64,000 nucleotides of DNA, from contig JBDSJD010000010.1 of NCBI GenBank assembly GCA_039917615.1, positions 75,857-139,856 on the forward strand, read 5' to 3'. Below the pieces are notes generated by a model. The model did no database searches and was not told where the DNA came from. It saw only the letters and a list, made by a program, of their open reading frames with translations. The position numbers were made by a program, and so were the translations under genes. The DNA is from ZC4RG30 sp039917615 (GTDB lineage: Bacteria > Pseudomonadota > Gammaproteobacteria > Steroidobacterales > Steroidobacteraceae). Shown in pieces: positions 34,650 through 43,607 of the stretch (positions within the stretch are counted from its first letter, which is position 1; every line of letters starts with the position of its first letter).

Positions 34650-36749
34650 TCACGGCGGTTGCTGCGCCGCCCGGGCAGCATTGGCCTTGCCGACGATGTA
34701 AGCCCGGATCGCCTCAGCATCATCGGCAGACATGGCCGCTGCGAACGACACCATGCCGTTCTTCGTCAGCGCGCCATCGATCACGATGGCCTTGAAGGCC
34801 TGCGCGCTGCCCAGCGCGCCGCTGTACCGCAGGTCGGGGAACATGCCGCGCGACAGGCCATCGGATCCATGGCAGGTGCTGCAGAAACGGCCGTAGGTTT
34901 CCTCGCCGTGCGCAATCGTCGCCGGTCCACCGAAGGAAGGTGGTGGATTGAGAACGGGCTCAGGGAATGGCACCTCGGCCGGCAAAGTGCCGGTTGCTCC
35001 GAGCTTGTAGACCAGCAAACGCGAGTAGTTCGGCGCGTAGTAACTGCCGGTCTGACGGAAGCCGGCCACCACCGCCACGTATTGCTCGCCGCCAACTTCA
35101 TATGTGATCGGCCCTGCCATGGTTCCGGTCTGCGTGCCGGCATGCCACAGCTTCACACCGGTATCGGCCCGATAGGCGGCGAACTCGTTCTGCGAGCTGC
35201 CCGCGAACACCAACCCACCGGCCGTGGCCAGCGTGCCGCCGCTGCGCCCACTGCCCAGTGGCACTCGCCAGGCTTCTTTCTGTTTGACTGGATCCCAGGC
35301 CAGCAGGAACCCTTCGCTCACCGGCCGCTGCTTCAGCCTGCGCATGAACTCCTGGTTGCCGGCGAAGCTGATCGACAGTTTCTGGCCCATCGGGTTGTCG
35401 TCCTCGCGCGAGGCGACGAAGGCATAGCTGCTCTGGTTCGCGGGGATGTAGACCAGACCAGTCGCGGGGCTGAACGACAGCGGCTGCCAGTTGTGGGCAC
35501 CACCGTAAAAGGGACTGACGAGCGCGCCCTTGCCCGTCTTGCCGTAGTTTGCTTCCGGGTTGACGATGGGACGTCCGGTCTTTTTGTCGATGCCCTTGGC
35601 CCAGTTCACACCAGGAACATAGGCTTGCGCCGACAGCAACTCGCCGCTCTTCGCATCGAGCACGTAGAAAAATCCATTCTTGGGCGCCTGCATCACCACG
35701 TGGCGCGGCTGACCGTTGAGCACAAGCTCAGCAGTGAACAGCTGCGACACGTTGTCGTAATCCCAGCTCTCGCCAGGAGTGGCCTGGTAGTGCCAGACAT
35801 ACTTGCCGGAATCGAGGTCGAGCGCGACGATCGACGACAGATACAGATTCTCGCCGCCGCCTGGAGAACGGATCTCCGCCGGCCAGGGCGCACCGCTGCC
35901 CGTACCAAAGATCACCTGGTTGGTTGCGGGGTCGTAAATGATCGAATCCCAGGGCGCGCCGCCGCCGCCGGTTTTCCACCACTGCCCGCGCCAGGTCTTT
36001 GCGGCGGTTTCCATCTGCGGATTCTCGAAGCCCTTGGCCGGATCGCCGGGCACCACGTACCAGCGCCAATCGAGCTTGCCGGTTTCGGCATCGTAGGCGG
36101 ACAGATAGCCTCGCATGCTGAACTCAGAACCGCCCTGTCCGATCAGCACCTTGCCTTTGGCCACGCGCGGCGCGCCGGTGATGGAGTAAGGCTTGCCCTC
36201 TTCGATGGTGAGCACATCCCACACCACTTTGCCGGTAGAGGCATCGAGCGCGATGAGACGCGCATCGATTGTGGCGAGATAGATCCTGCCGTTCCAGGCA
36301 GCCACACCCCGGTTCACGACATCGCAGCAGGCATTCACCGCCCATTCGCCAGGCACCTTGGGATCGTAGCTCCACAGTGGCTTGCCGCTCTTCCCATCGA
36401 AGGCATAGAGCTTGCTCCAAGCGGTGGTCACATACAGCACGCCATCGATCACCAGAGGCGTGGACTCCTGCCCGCGACGAGTGTCGAATTCGGCGAACCA
36501 TGCAAGTCCCAGTTGCGCGACATTGGCGGTGCCGATCTTCGTCAGGGGGCTGAAGCGCTGTTCGCTGTAGTCGCGGCCGTGGGACATCCACTGTCCAGCG
36601 TTGGCTGGCTCGCTGGCGGCCAGCAATCGTTCGCCATTAACCTGGGCCTGCGGCTTTGCCGCCAGCGCGGACTGTTCAGTTTTCTGGTCACAGGCAGTGA
36701 GGGCAGCAACCATGAAGCAGCCAACCGCGAGCGAACGGCCAATGTGCAT
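34650..36749 (-). CDS. PQQ-dependent dehydrogenase with C-terminal cytochrome c domain (quinohaemoprotein), first copy
   Basis: 699 residues from ATG 36749. A lipoprotein-like signal (LTAC, C20) is followed by an eight-bladed quinoprotein propeller with the vicinal disulfide C141-C142 (VNACCDVVNRG), the proposed catalytic D330 and a second D332 (ESWDYDNVSQ), and tryptophan-docking repeats. Haem c binds at C623-x2-C-H (FCSTCHG), with candidate Met ligands nearby. It oxidises an alcohol or aldehyde in the periplasm and passes electrons to cytochrome or quinone. The Asp-x-Asp pattern is that of lanthanide-using relatives. PQQ-synthesis genes are not in the window. Confidence 0.9.
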   Translation of the reverse strand: MHIGRSLAVGCFMVAALTACDQKTEQSALAAKPQAQVNGERLLAASEPANAGQWMSHGRDYSEQRFSPLTKIGTANVAQLGLAWFAEFDTRRGQESTPLVIDGVLYVTTAWSKLYAFDGKSGKPLWSYDPKVPGEWAVNACCDVVNRGVAAWNGRIYLATIDARLIALDASTGKVVWDVLTIEEGKPYSITGAPRVAKGKVLIGQGGSEFSMRGYLSAYDAETGKLDWRWYVVPGDPAKGFENPQMETAAKTWRGQWWKTGGGGAPWDSIIYDPATNQVIFGTGSGAPWPAEIRSPGGGENLYLSSIVALDLDSGKYVWHYQATPGESWDYDNVSQLFTAELVLNGQPRHVVMQAPKNGFFYVLDAKSGELLSAQAYVPGVNWAKGIDKKTGRPIVNPEANYGKTGKGALVSPFYGGAHNWQPLSFSPATGLVYIPANQSSYAFVASREDDNPMGQKLSISFAGNQEFMRRLKQRPVSEGFLLAWDPVKQKEAWRVPLGSGRSGGTLATAGGLVFAGSSQNEFAAYRADTGVKLWHAGTQTGTMAGPITYEVGGEQYVAVVAGFRQTGSYYAPNYSRLLVYKLGATGTLPAEVPFPEPVLNPPPSFGGPATIAHGEETYGRFCSTCHGSDGLSRGMFPDLRYSGALGSAQAFKAIVIDGALTKNGMVSFAAAMSADDAEAIRAYIVGKANAARAAQQPP

Positions 36750-36833
36750 GACTGATTCCCCCCCGGAAGTATTCCGGGCACTATTCTGGACCCCACCTTT
36801 GCAATCCGCCACCACACCGACCGGAAAGAAAGC

Positions 36834-37523
36834 ATGTACTACGAACCCGGCATCACCGCACACGGCCTGCCCTACAACCCCTTCAAGTCCTGCGTGGTGC
36901 CACGCCCCATTGGCTGGATATCCACCACCAGTCGCGAAGGCGCCGACAATCTTGCGCCGTTCAGCCAGTTCCAGATGGTGAACTACGATCCGCCCATGGT
37001 GATGTTCAGCTCCAACCAGAACCTGCATGGCGGGCGCAAAGATACCGTGGTGAACATCGAACAGACCGGTGAGTTCGTGTGGAACATGGCCACCTGGGAT
37101 TTACGCGAAGCGGTGAATCTTTCTTCCGAGGAGCTGCCCCACGGCGCCGACGAATTCCTGCATGCAAAGCTTGTGAAGGCGCCATCGCGACAGGTGCGCC
37201 CGCCACGCGTGGCCGCCTCGCCAATACAGTTCGAATGCCGGCATTTTCAGACGCTGCGTTTGCCCGGCAATGGCGCGGTGGGCTCTGTAGATGTGGTGTT
37301 TGGACGCGTGGTCGCGATCCACATCGAGGACCGCCACCTGCGGGCGGACGGGCGCATCGACATCGAAGGCATCCGCCCGCTGGCGCGGGTGGGTTACCAC
37401 GACTACACGACAGTCGAAAAGGTGTTCACCATGTCACCCGCTGGCTCAGCGGTGCGGCTGGCGGGCCTTGAAGGCTCACCGGAAAAGATGTCGGTGGCGC
37501 TGCAGCAGATTCGCGGCGGCTGA
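36834..37523 (+). CDS. Flavin reductase-like (FMN split-barrel) protein
   Basis: 229 residues. The N-terminal half has the FMN-binding split-barrel motif of the flavin reductase-like family: VPRPIGWISTTSREGADNLA, MVNYDPPMVMFSSN and FVWNMATWDLREAVNLSS. Members reduce FMN for two-component oxygenases or act as uncharacterised oxidoreductases with bound FMN. It diverges from the first PQQ dehydrogenase. No partner oxygenase is visible, so its substrate is open. Confidence 0.85.
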   Translation: MYYEPGITAHGLPYNPFKSCVVPRPIGWISTTSREGADNLAPFSQFQMVNYDPPMVMFSSNQNLHGGRKDTVVNIEQTGEFVWNMATWDLREAVNLSSEELPHGADEFLHAKLVKAPSRQVRPPRVAASPIQFECRHFQTLRLPGNGAVGSVDVVFGRVVAIHIEDRHLRADGRIDIEGIRPLARVGYHDYTTVEKVFTMSPAGSAVRLAGLEGSPEKMSVALQQIRGG

Positions 37524-37546
37524 TCCTTAAGGTCTCGACCTTTCCG

Positions 37547-38439
37547 CTATTCCTCGAGCAGCTTTCGCGCCGCTGCCAATTCCGCGATGCGCCGAGCATC
37601 AGACTTTGGATACGCCAGCTGCAGCGACTCCAGGGTCTCGTTGACCACCTGGGAAATGATCAGTCTTGCGGTCCGCTTGTCGTCGGCCGGCACGACGTAC
37701 CAAGGCGAATCCTTCGTGCTGGTTGCGGACATTGCCTTCTCATAGGCTTCATGTATTCGTCCCAGTGCTGCCGCTCCTCCACATCACCCAGGTTGAATTT
37801 CCAGTTCTTGTCCGGATGATCGATGCGGTCCAGAAAGCGCCGCCGCTGTTCGTCGCGCGATACGTGCAGAAAGAATTTGACCACCACAGTGCCGTTGCGG
37901 TGCAGGTGCGCCTCGTGTTCGCGGATCGAGCGCAGACGCTGTTTCCAGAACGGCTTCGTACTGCTCTTGCTGTCAGGCAGTTTCTGAGCCGCGAGGAATT
38001 GCGGATGGACCCGTACCACCAGCACTTCTTCGTAGTAGGAGCGATTGAAGACCCCGATGCGGCCGCGCTCCGGCAGGCGCTGGGCCGTCCGCCAGAGGAA
38101 ATCATGATCGAGCTCTTCGGCGCTGGGCTGTTTGAAGCTCGACACATGGCAGCCCTGTGGATTGACACCGGATAGCACATGCTTGATAGCGCCATCCTTG
38201 CCAGCCGCATCCATCGCCTGGAAAACCAGCAGCAAAGCATGTCGATCGCTGGCGTACAGCATGTCCTGCAATGCACTGGTCCGCTGAATCTGTATCGACA
38301 ACTGCGCAGCCGCGTCCGCCTCGTTGCGGTACAGCTTCTTCACCGCGGTTGGAAACTTCTGCAGATTCACCTTGCGATCTGGCTGCACCCGATACGCCGC
38401 GACGGATGGCAACTTGCGGGTGGCTGGGCGTGGCGTCAT
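37547..38439 (-). pseudogene. ppk2: PPK2-family polyphosphate kinase, interrupted by an apparent 1-nt deletion
   Basis: Two frames together match one PPK2 (about 297 residues). The upstream frame has the Walker-like FQAMDAAGKDGAIKHVLSG, FNRSYYEEVLVVRVHP and FLHVSRDEQRRRFLDRID, and stays on track to QHWDEYMKP. The rest of the protein continues in the next frame as SATSTKDSPWYVVPADDKR and LESLQLAYPK. Restoring one G after the Lys codon (plus strand GGCTT to GGCCTT near 37745-37749) would rejoin them. PPK2 phosphorylates nucleotides from polyphosphate. It may be a sequencing error or a recent pseudogene. It starts 19 nt after the DUF8021-like gene. Confidence 0.85.
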
Positions 38440-38458
38440 GACGGGCCTACCACCGTTT

Positions 38459-39400
38459 TCAGTTTGCAAACGCGTCGTAGACGCGATCAGGGCGCTTCGT
38501 GAAAGGTGAGCGGATGAAGTAAGGAGCAGCGGTAAAAGTAGCTTCTACCGCCGTAATCATGCCGTTTTTCACCTTGAAAGATTCAAGCAACGCCCAGGTC
38601 TGCGGCTCGCGGAACACCGACGTTGCCTTGGTGCCATCTGTCAGCGTGTACTGATCCAGCACACCTTTGTGGTCGATGAAGCCGCGGCACATGACAGCCG
38701 AGCGTTCTTCGTCGACCAGAAAGCAGTCGCGGTCGCGTACGCGATTGTTGAAACGGTAGCGGCCACTGCGGAAACCCTGCTCGATCTCCGCGAATTGCAG
38801 GCCGTTTTCATTGCGCGTGGCGCCCGGCGCAAAGCTGGCGCCACGGATTTCGCCGTTGTTGAACTGCAATGTGGAGAAATAGCCGTCTGCCTGCGCCTTG
38901 AGCAGCGCTCGCGTGGCCCGCTCAGCGGGCGCAACAACACGCGTGAAATCCGGATCACGCGCGTTTTTGTATATGTCGCCAATGGGCGTGGGTGGAGCAC
39001 TGAGATTGCGCTTCGTCGAAAGCACATGCTCGATTTCGGTGATCCGGCCACCCTGCACTGCCAGCCGGATGGCGACGAAGGTCTGGGTATCTGTGCTCTG
39101 CAGCACCGTCGTGTAGATGCCTATCTGGCCGGTGAGTGGATCAGACAGCACCAGCGGCTCACCAACCTCACGCGTTACGGTGTCCCAGGTGCCGTCCGGG
39201 AACATCATCTCGACATTGTTCTCGACGAAACGTACCCGTTTGGCAAACGGCGCTATCCGCGGGTCGTGCTTGAGCCAGGCGGCGCGATACTCGCCCGCAA
39301 TATTTTCGAGGCAGCTTTTGTCGCACCGTGATGCGGCTGCAGCGGTGGAGATCATGCCGGTCGCCAGCAGCAGGCCAAGGATGTTTGCAGCAGCGCGCAT
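38459..39400 (-). CDS. Exported DUF8021-like protein of unknown function
   Basis: 313 residues with a signal peptide (cut near AAA, about 22). The mature start CDKSCLENIAGEYRAAWLKH followed by RVRFVENNVEMMFPDGTWDT, DPLTGQIGIYT and GGRITEIEHVL resembles DUF8021 proteins, which often look like SnoaL/NTF2 repeats. No catalytic residues are known. It follows ridA by 7 nt in an MFS-ridA-DUF8021 unit, suggesting uptake and handling of a small organic compound. The family call is from memory and moderate. Confidence 0.75.
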   Translation of the reverse strand: MRAAANILGLLLATGMISTAAAASRCDKSCLENIAGEYRAAWLKHDPRIAPFAKRVRFVENNVEMMFPDGTWDTVTREVGEPLVLSDPLTGQIGIYTTVLQSTDTQTFVAIRLAVQGGRITEIEHVLSTKRNLSAPPTPIGDIYKNARDPDFTRVVAPAERATRALLKAQADGYFSTLQFNNGEIRGASFAPGATRNENGLQFAEIEQGFRSGRYRFNNRVRDRDCFLVDEERSAVMCRGFIDHKGVLDQYTLTDGTKATSVFREPQTWALLESFKVKNGMITAVEATFTAAPYFIRSPFTKRPDRVYDAFAN

Positions 39401-39407
39401 CGCCTGT

Positions 39408-39755
39408 TTATACCAGCGCTGTCACCTGGATTTCGACCCGGTATTCAGGCGCCACCATTTTCGCCTCGACCGTGGCCCTGGCCGGTTTACCATCGGCGGG
39501 CACCCAGGCTTCCCAGGCGCGATTCATGTCGGCAAACGTCGTGATGTCGGCAAGGTAGATGGTTGCGCTCAAGATGCGGTCACTGCGCGTGCCGGCGGCG
39601 GCAAGCAGACGGTCGATTTCCCCCAACACCTGGCGCGTCTGCCCTTCGACATTCGCCGTCGGGTCGGTAGCCACCTGGCCGGCAAGAAAAACGAAGCCAT
39701 TGGCGATTACCGCCTGCGACATCCGCGCGCCGGATTCGAGTCTCTTGATGAGCAT
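39408..39755 (-). CDS. RidA-family protein
   Basis: 115 residues, RidA/YjgF fold: FVFLAGQVATDP, QTRQVLGEIDRLLAAAG, ATIYLADITTFADMNRAWEA and KPARATVEAKMVAPEYRVEIQ. The conserved arginine (PARAT) that binds carboxylates and the terminal glutamate (VEIQ) are kept, as in enamine/imine deaminases. It starts 2 nt after the MFS stop, so a role with the imported compound is likely rather than general housekeeping. Confidence 0.9.
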   Translation of the reverse strand: MLIKRLESGARMSQAVIANGFVFLAGQVATDPTANVEGQTRQVLGEIDRLLAAAGTRSDRILSATIYLADITTFADMNRAWEAWVPADGKPARATVEAKMVAPEYRVEIQVTALV

Positions 39756-39757
39756 GC

Positions 39758-41161
39758 TCAGGCGCCTTTCGTGTGCGGGGTTTCAAACAAGTCGCTGTCG
39801 GCATCTCGCAACGGCAGCTTCAGTAGCAGGACCACACCAATCAGGGAGCCCACTACCATAATCAGCGAAACAGGCAGCAACTGCTGCTTGCCCAGATGAT
39901 CGAACAGCATTCCGGCGACGATGGGTGAGCTCGCCGCGCCAAACCGACCGATACCGAGCGCGAAGCCCGTTCCGGTGGCGCGTGCATACGCCGGAAACCC
40001 GCGGGCAAATGCGGCGTAGAAACCGACGATCGCGGCATTCAGGAAGAACATCTGCAGGAAGGTCGCAGTCCGCCACTGGACCAGCGTTTCGTGCCCCGCT
40101 CCGAACCAGACGACCGCGCAGACCCCCAGCAGCATCGCGACGATGGTCGGACCCTTGATGTCCCACTTCTTCAACATGAAGCCAAACAGCAAGCCGCCCG
40201 AAGCGCCGCCGATATTGGCCCAGGTCAACGTGCTTGCAGCTTCCGGCTGGGTGAAGCCAGCATCCGACACGATCTGCACGGCGAACTTCAGCACGAAATA
40301 GAACGTGAATGTGTGGACCAGATAGCCAAGAGCGAGTAACCAGGTGACCTTGCGCAAACCGGGCTTTGTCAGGATATCCATGACCCGGGGTTTGATGCCT
40401 GCCTTGATCTGTGGCAGCGCGTCGATTGCGGGCTGCATCAGCGCACGCAGCGAACGGTTGATGCGCGCCAGTGCATCGGGCTTGCCGCGGGCAGCATGGA
40501 AGGCAGGGGTCTCCGGCACCAGCAATGCGACCAGCGGAATCATCGCTGCGGTGACCACGGCACCGAACAGGAACACGCCGCGCCAGTCGTAATCCACCAG
40601 CAGCCAGCTCTGGGCGGCGTAGCCGCCAATCGTCCCGCCGATTGGATAGCCGGCCACATACAGCGACATGGCGAGACTGCGGGACGTCCTGCTGGTCGTC
40701 TCGGCAATGACCGCATTGGTGGAAGCCAGCATACCGCCGATGCCCAGGCCAGTGAACAAGCGGAACGCGATGAGCAACCACACCCCAGAAGGCAGTGACC
40801 ACTTCCAGAACTGCAACAATTGATCGCCAGCGGCTGCGTGCGCCAGGTACATGCCCACGGCCATGATCACCAGGCACAGCAGCATGGCCGGCTTACGTCC
40901 CCACTTGTCGGCCAGACTGCCGAGCAGTATCGATCCGAAGCCCATTCCGATCAGCTCGGCCGACAGCACGAGCCCGAGCTGTGTCCGCGGAATTCCCCAT
41001 GCCTTGGTGATGCCGGGCGCCGCAAAGGCACTGGACAGCACGTCGAAGCCGTCGAGCGCGTTCAACAGGACCATCAGCACGACGACGATCCACTGCCGCC
41101 CACTCATGGGGTTGGCGTCGATCACCGCGATCGGATTGGTCCCACCTATACTGACTGCCAT
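39758..41161 (-). CDS. MFS transporter, aromatic acid:H+ symporter (AAHS)-like
   Basis: 467 residues with twelve membrane segments. The motif GSLADKWGRKPAM between helices 2 and 3 and N-terminal DGFDVLSSAFAAPGI mark the AAHS branch, which imports benzoate-like and phenolic acids with protons. The substrate is not determined, but a LigC-type enzyme elsewhere in the window is consistent with aromatic catabolism. It is the first gene of the MFS-ridA-DUF8021(-ppk2) unit and diverges from the diguanylate cyclase. Confidence 0.88.
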   Translation of the reverse strand: MAVSIGGTNPIAVIDANPMSGRQWIVVVLMVLLNALDGFDVLSSAFAAPGITKAWGIPRTQLGLVLSAELIGMGFGSILLGSLADKWGRKPAMLLCLVIMAVGMYLAHAAAGDQLLQFWKWSLPSGVWLLIAFRLFTGLGIGGMLASTNAVIAETTSRTSRSLAMSLYVAGYPIGGTIGGYAAQSWLLVDYDWRGVFLFGAVVTAAMIPLVALLVPETPAFHAARGKPDALARINRSLRALMQPAIDALPQIKAGIKPRVMDILTKPGLRKVTWLLALGYLVHTFTFYFVLKFAVQIVSDAGFTQPEAASTLTWANIGGASGGLLFGFMLKKWDIKGPTIVAMLLGVCAVVWFGAGHETLVQWRTATFLQMFFLNAAIVGFYAAFARGFPAYARATGTGFALGIGRFGAASSPIVAGMLFDHLGKQQLLPVSLIMVVGSLIGVVLLLKLPLRDADSDLFETPHTKGA

Positions 41162-41352
41162 GTGTTGTTATCCTTTTCTCTTCAGCCCGGAATGCCCCAG
41201 GTAGCCCCGCAGCATCTCTGAAAACCCCTTTTAGACCCATCGATTTAACAGAGTATTCGTTGGGTGCCGGGGCATTTGCCGCGGCGCATGTAATCGGGAA
41301 GAATAGTACAGCAAGTTGCCGGGCGCTCCCGCATCGGCTTTCTCCATCCGAA

Positions 41353-42507
41353 ATGGCCTCCTTGAACGCAGACCTCAACAAGAAAGGACTCTTGCAGCGC
41401 CTGCTGCTGGGCAATCTTGCCAGCGCTCCGGAGCGTGTGCGTGCGCGCATGCTGGAATCGGTGCCCACCACTACGTTATCGCTGGTCTTCTACTCGACCA
41501 CGCTGCTCGTGATCTGCGCCACGACCGTATACATCAGCCGCGCAACCTGGGCTTGGGCATGGCTGGTGGCCTCAATCGTCCTGATCGCCTGGCGCGCCAT
41601 TCACCCTGTCCTGGAACGCCGCAAAGGGCGCCCGCAGCCATTGGCCAGCATCATGATTTCAAGTGGCCTTGCCATGGCCAGCTTCGGCTTCGGCTGCGCC
41701 GAAAGCATCGCCACCGGCGACATCGCGCTGACCACCATGGCGATGAGCGGCACGATGGGTGTGCTGGCTGGCCTTGCAACCCGCTGGGCGGCAGTGCCCC
41801 GCGCGGCAATCCTGACCATGCTGCTGTCAGTGCTGCCACCCATGGTGATGTTGTGCATGCAGGGTGGTGCGCAGGTTCTGGCCGCAGTTTCAATGGGTCT
41901 GGTGGTGCTGTCCGTCGCGGCTTTTACACTGCACAACCAGGAATACCTGCTCGCCGCAGTCACGGCCGAGGAACTGCACCGGCGCATGGCGCAGACCGAT
42001 CACCTGACCGGTCTTGCCAATCGCGCTGAACTGCTGCACCAGATGGCTGCAGCCTGCGCGTCGCTGCCGCACGCCGATGGCGGTCGCGGCAGGGCTTTTG
42101 CGGTTCTCTACATTGATCTGGATGGCTTCAAGGCCATCAACGACAGCCACGGCCACGCCGCTGGGGACGAAGTGCTGCAACGGGTTGCAGACTGCCTGCG
42201 TCAGGCGACCGGGCCTGAAGAACTGGTGGCCCGCATCGGCGGCGACGAGTTTATCGTGTTGCTCAGCGACGGCGACAGCCTGACGGCACGCGCGGTCGCC
42301 GATGAAATCATCGCGGCCGTTTCCCGCGAACACCGCATCGCAGACGGGCGCGTGCTACGCGTGGGCTGCAGTATCGGCGTATGCATCGCACCAGATCAGG
42401 GCCGCGAGCCGGAAGTTCTGCTGGCGCGAGCCGATTCCGCCCTTTACGAAGTAAAGAGCCAGGGCAAGGGGCACGCAGGTGTGTGGCGAGCAATGGGCGG
42501 AGCCTGA
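41353..42507 (+). CDS. Membrane diguanylate cyclase (GGDEF)
   Basis: 384 residues from ATG 41353. Five or six hydrophobic segments (about 35-195) form an unannotated membrane sensor. A GGDEF domain follows with TDHLTGLANRAEL, LYIDLDGFKAINDSHGHAAGD and the active site GGDEF (296-300). The inhibitory I-site RxxD is replaced by GPEE, so product feedback should be absent. It synthesises cyclic-di-GMP. No phosphodiesterase or effector is adjacent. Confidence 0.9.
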   Translation: MASLNADLNKKGLLQRLLLGNLASAPERVRARMLESVPTTTLSLVFYSTTLLVICATTVYISRATWAWAWLVASIVLIAWRAIHPVLERRKGRPQPLASIMISSGLAMASFGFGCAESIATGDIALTTMAMSGTMGVLAGLATRWAAVPRAAILTMLLSVLPPMVMLCMQGGAQVLAAVSMGLVVLSVAAFTLHNQEYLLAAVTAEELHRRMAQTDHLTGLANRAELLHQMAAACASLPHADGGRGRAFAVLYIDLDGFKAINDSHGHAAGDEVLQRVADCLRQATGPEELVARIGGDEFIVLLSDGDSLTARAVADEIIAAVSREHRIADGRVLRVGCSIGVCIAPDQGREPEVLLARADSALYEVKSQGKGHAGVWRAMGGA

Positions 42508-42585
42508 CCCCTTCTAGACCTGCACGGACGAGGCGAGCAGAATGGTTCCCGCCACACCATTTCGTCTATGAAAGTTGAGGGGACT

Positions 42586-43065
42586 ATGGATCGAAGAGCT
42601 TTCGGCGCCGCTGTTCTCTCGGGTGGTGCAAGCCTTGCGGCATTGTCGCAGCCAGCCCCCATGCCCTGTGGTAGACCAAAGGGCGGACTGGGGGAACAGG
42701 ACTTACGCGACTACATCGCTGCTTTCAATCGCAGCGATTTCGATGGGTTCTCCAAGTACTACGCCGCGGACGTGAAGTTCGAAGGACGGGCTGGGACCTT
42801 CAACTCTCGGGATCAGGTCGTCGCCTTCTACCGCGAGGTCAAGTCGCGCATGGTTGAGACCGTTACCATCAAAGACCTCATCGTCGGCGAAAACGACATG
42901 GTTGCGAATATTGTCACCAACTTGCTTGCACTCAGGGACTGGGCTGAGTTTCCCACCGGCCCCCTCAAGAAAGGGCAGATCATCATCAGCGAGAACTTCG
43001 CCTGGTACGAAATGAAGAACGCAAAATTCGTGCATATTCGTTCTGCGGGATATCGCCGATCATGA
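42586..43065 (+). CDS. Exported SnoaL/NTF2-like protein, first paralogue
   Basis: 159 residues from ATG 42586, chosen for the GAGGGG 4 nt upstream. The start MDRRAFGAAVLSGGASLAAL is a twin-arginine-type signal. The mature part is one NTF2-like cone (DLRDYIAAFNRSDFDGFSKY, SRDQVVAFYREVKSRM). The fold serves isomerases, hydrolases and ligand carriers; no catalytic pair is obvious. It overlaps the next gene by 4 nt, and the two proteins are paralogues (both have YYA-[AE]-DV and FYKE/FYREVKS). Confidence 0.82.
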   Translation: MDRRAFGAAVLSGGASLAALSQPAPMPCGRPKGGLGEQDLRDYIAAFNRSDFDGFSKYYAADVKFEGRAGTFNSRDQVVAFYREVKSRMVETVTIKDLIVGENDMVANIVTNLLALRDWAEFPTGPLKKGQIIISENFAWYEMKNAKFVHIRSAGYRRS

Positions 43066-43607
43066 ACAACATGACTGGCCGAAGATTTTTTGCCACCCGC
43101 CTGTTTACCGCAGGCTGCGCTGCCGTCACCGCAACTGCCGCAGCACCGTCCATGGCCGCCGATCCGGCCGCAGGATCCTGCACACCGAAACCCGCCATGA
43201 GCCGCGAGCGCTTTCTGGCGTATATCGACGCATTCAACAAGGACGACTACACAAGTTTCGGCGATTACTATGCCGAAGACGTCCTGCTCGTCATTGCCGG
43301 CAAGCGTGAACTACGCGGCCGCCAGGCGATCTTTGATTTCTACAAGGAGGTCAAATCGCAGACACAGCGCACCATCCAGGTCAACAAATTCATCGGCACG
43401 GCAAACCGGATAGCCGCGGAACTGGAATCGGAGTTCCTGGCGCTGGAAGATCTGCCGAATTTCACTGCGGGGCCCATGAAGAAGGGTGGCAGGATTTTCA
43501 TCAATACTTTTGTCATCTACGACCTGGTAAACGGCAAGTTCAAGCAGATCCGATCGGCCGAATTCCGCAAGATTGACCGTCAGCTGACTGCGCCAGTGAA
43601 AGCATGA
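43062..43607 (+). CDS. Exported SnoaL/NTF2-like protein, second paralogue
   Basis: 181 residues. The N-terminus MNNMTGRRFFATRLFTAGCA has a twin-arginine pattern; the NTF2-like domain includes RFLAYIDAFNKDDYTSFGDY and RQAIFDFYKEVKSQTQRT. It starts inside the stop of the first paralogue and ends inside the start of the CocE-like hydrolase (4-nt overlaps at both ends), so all three proteins are made together. The pair probably arose by tandem duplication. Confidence 0.82.
   Translation: MNNMTGRRFFATRLFTAGCAAVTATAAAPSMAADPAAGSCTPKPAMSRERFLAYIDAFNKDDYTSFGDYYAEDVLLVIAGKRELRGRQAIFDFYKEVKSQTQRTIQVNKFIGTANRIAAELESEFLALEDLPNFTAGPMKKGGRIFINTFVIYDLVNGKFKQIRSAEFRKIDRQLTAPVKA

Noticed and set aside
34647..36755. 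A long open frame antisense to the first PQQ dehydrogenase
   Set aside because: A shadow of a strongly biased gene; no ribosome site or family similarity.
37547..38469. Two separate small genes instead of one PPK2
   Set aside because: The two frames cover consecutive parts of one family sequence with no gap, and the second has no start signal.
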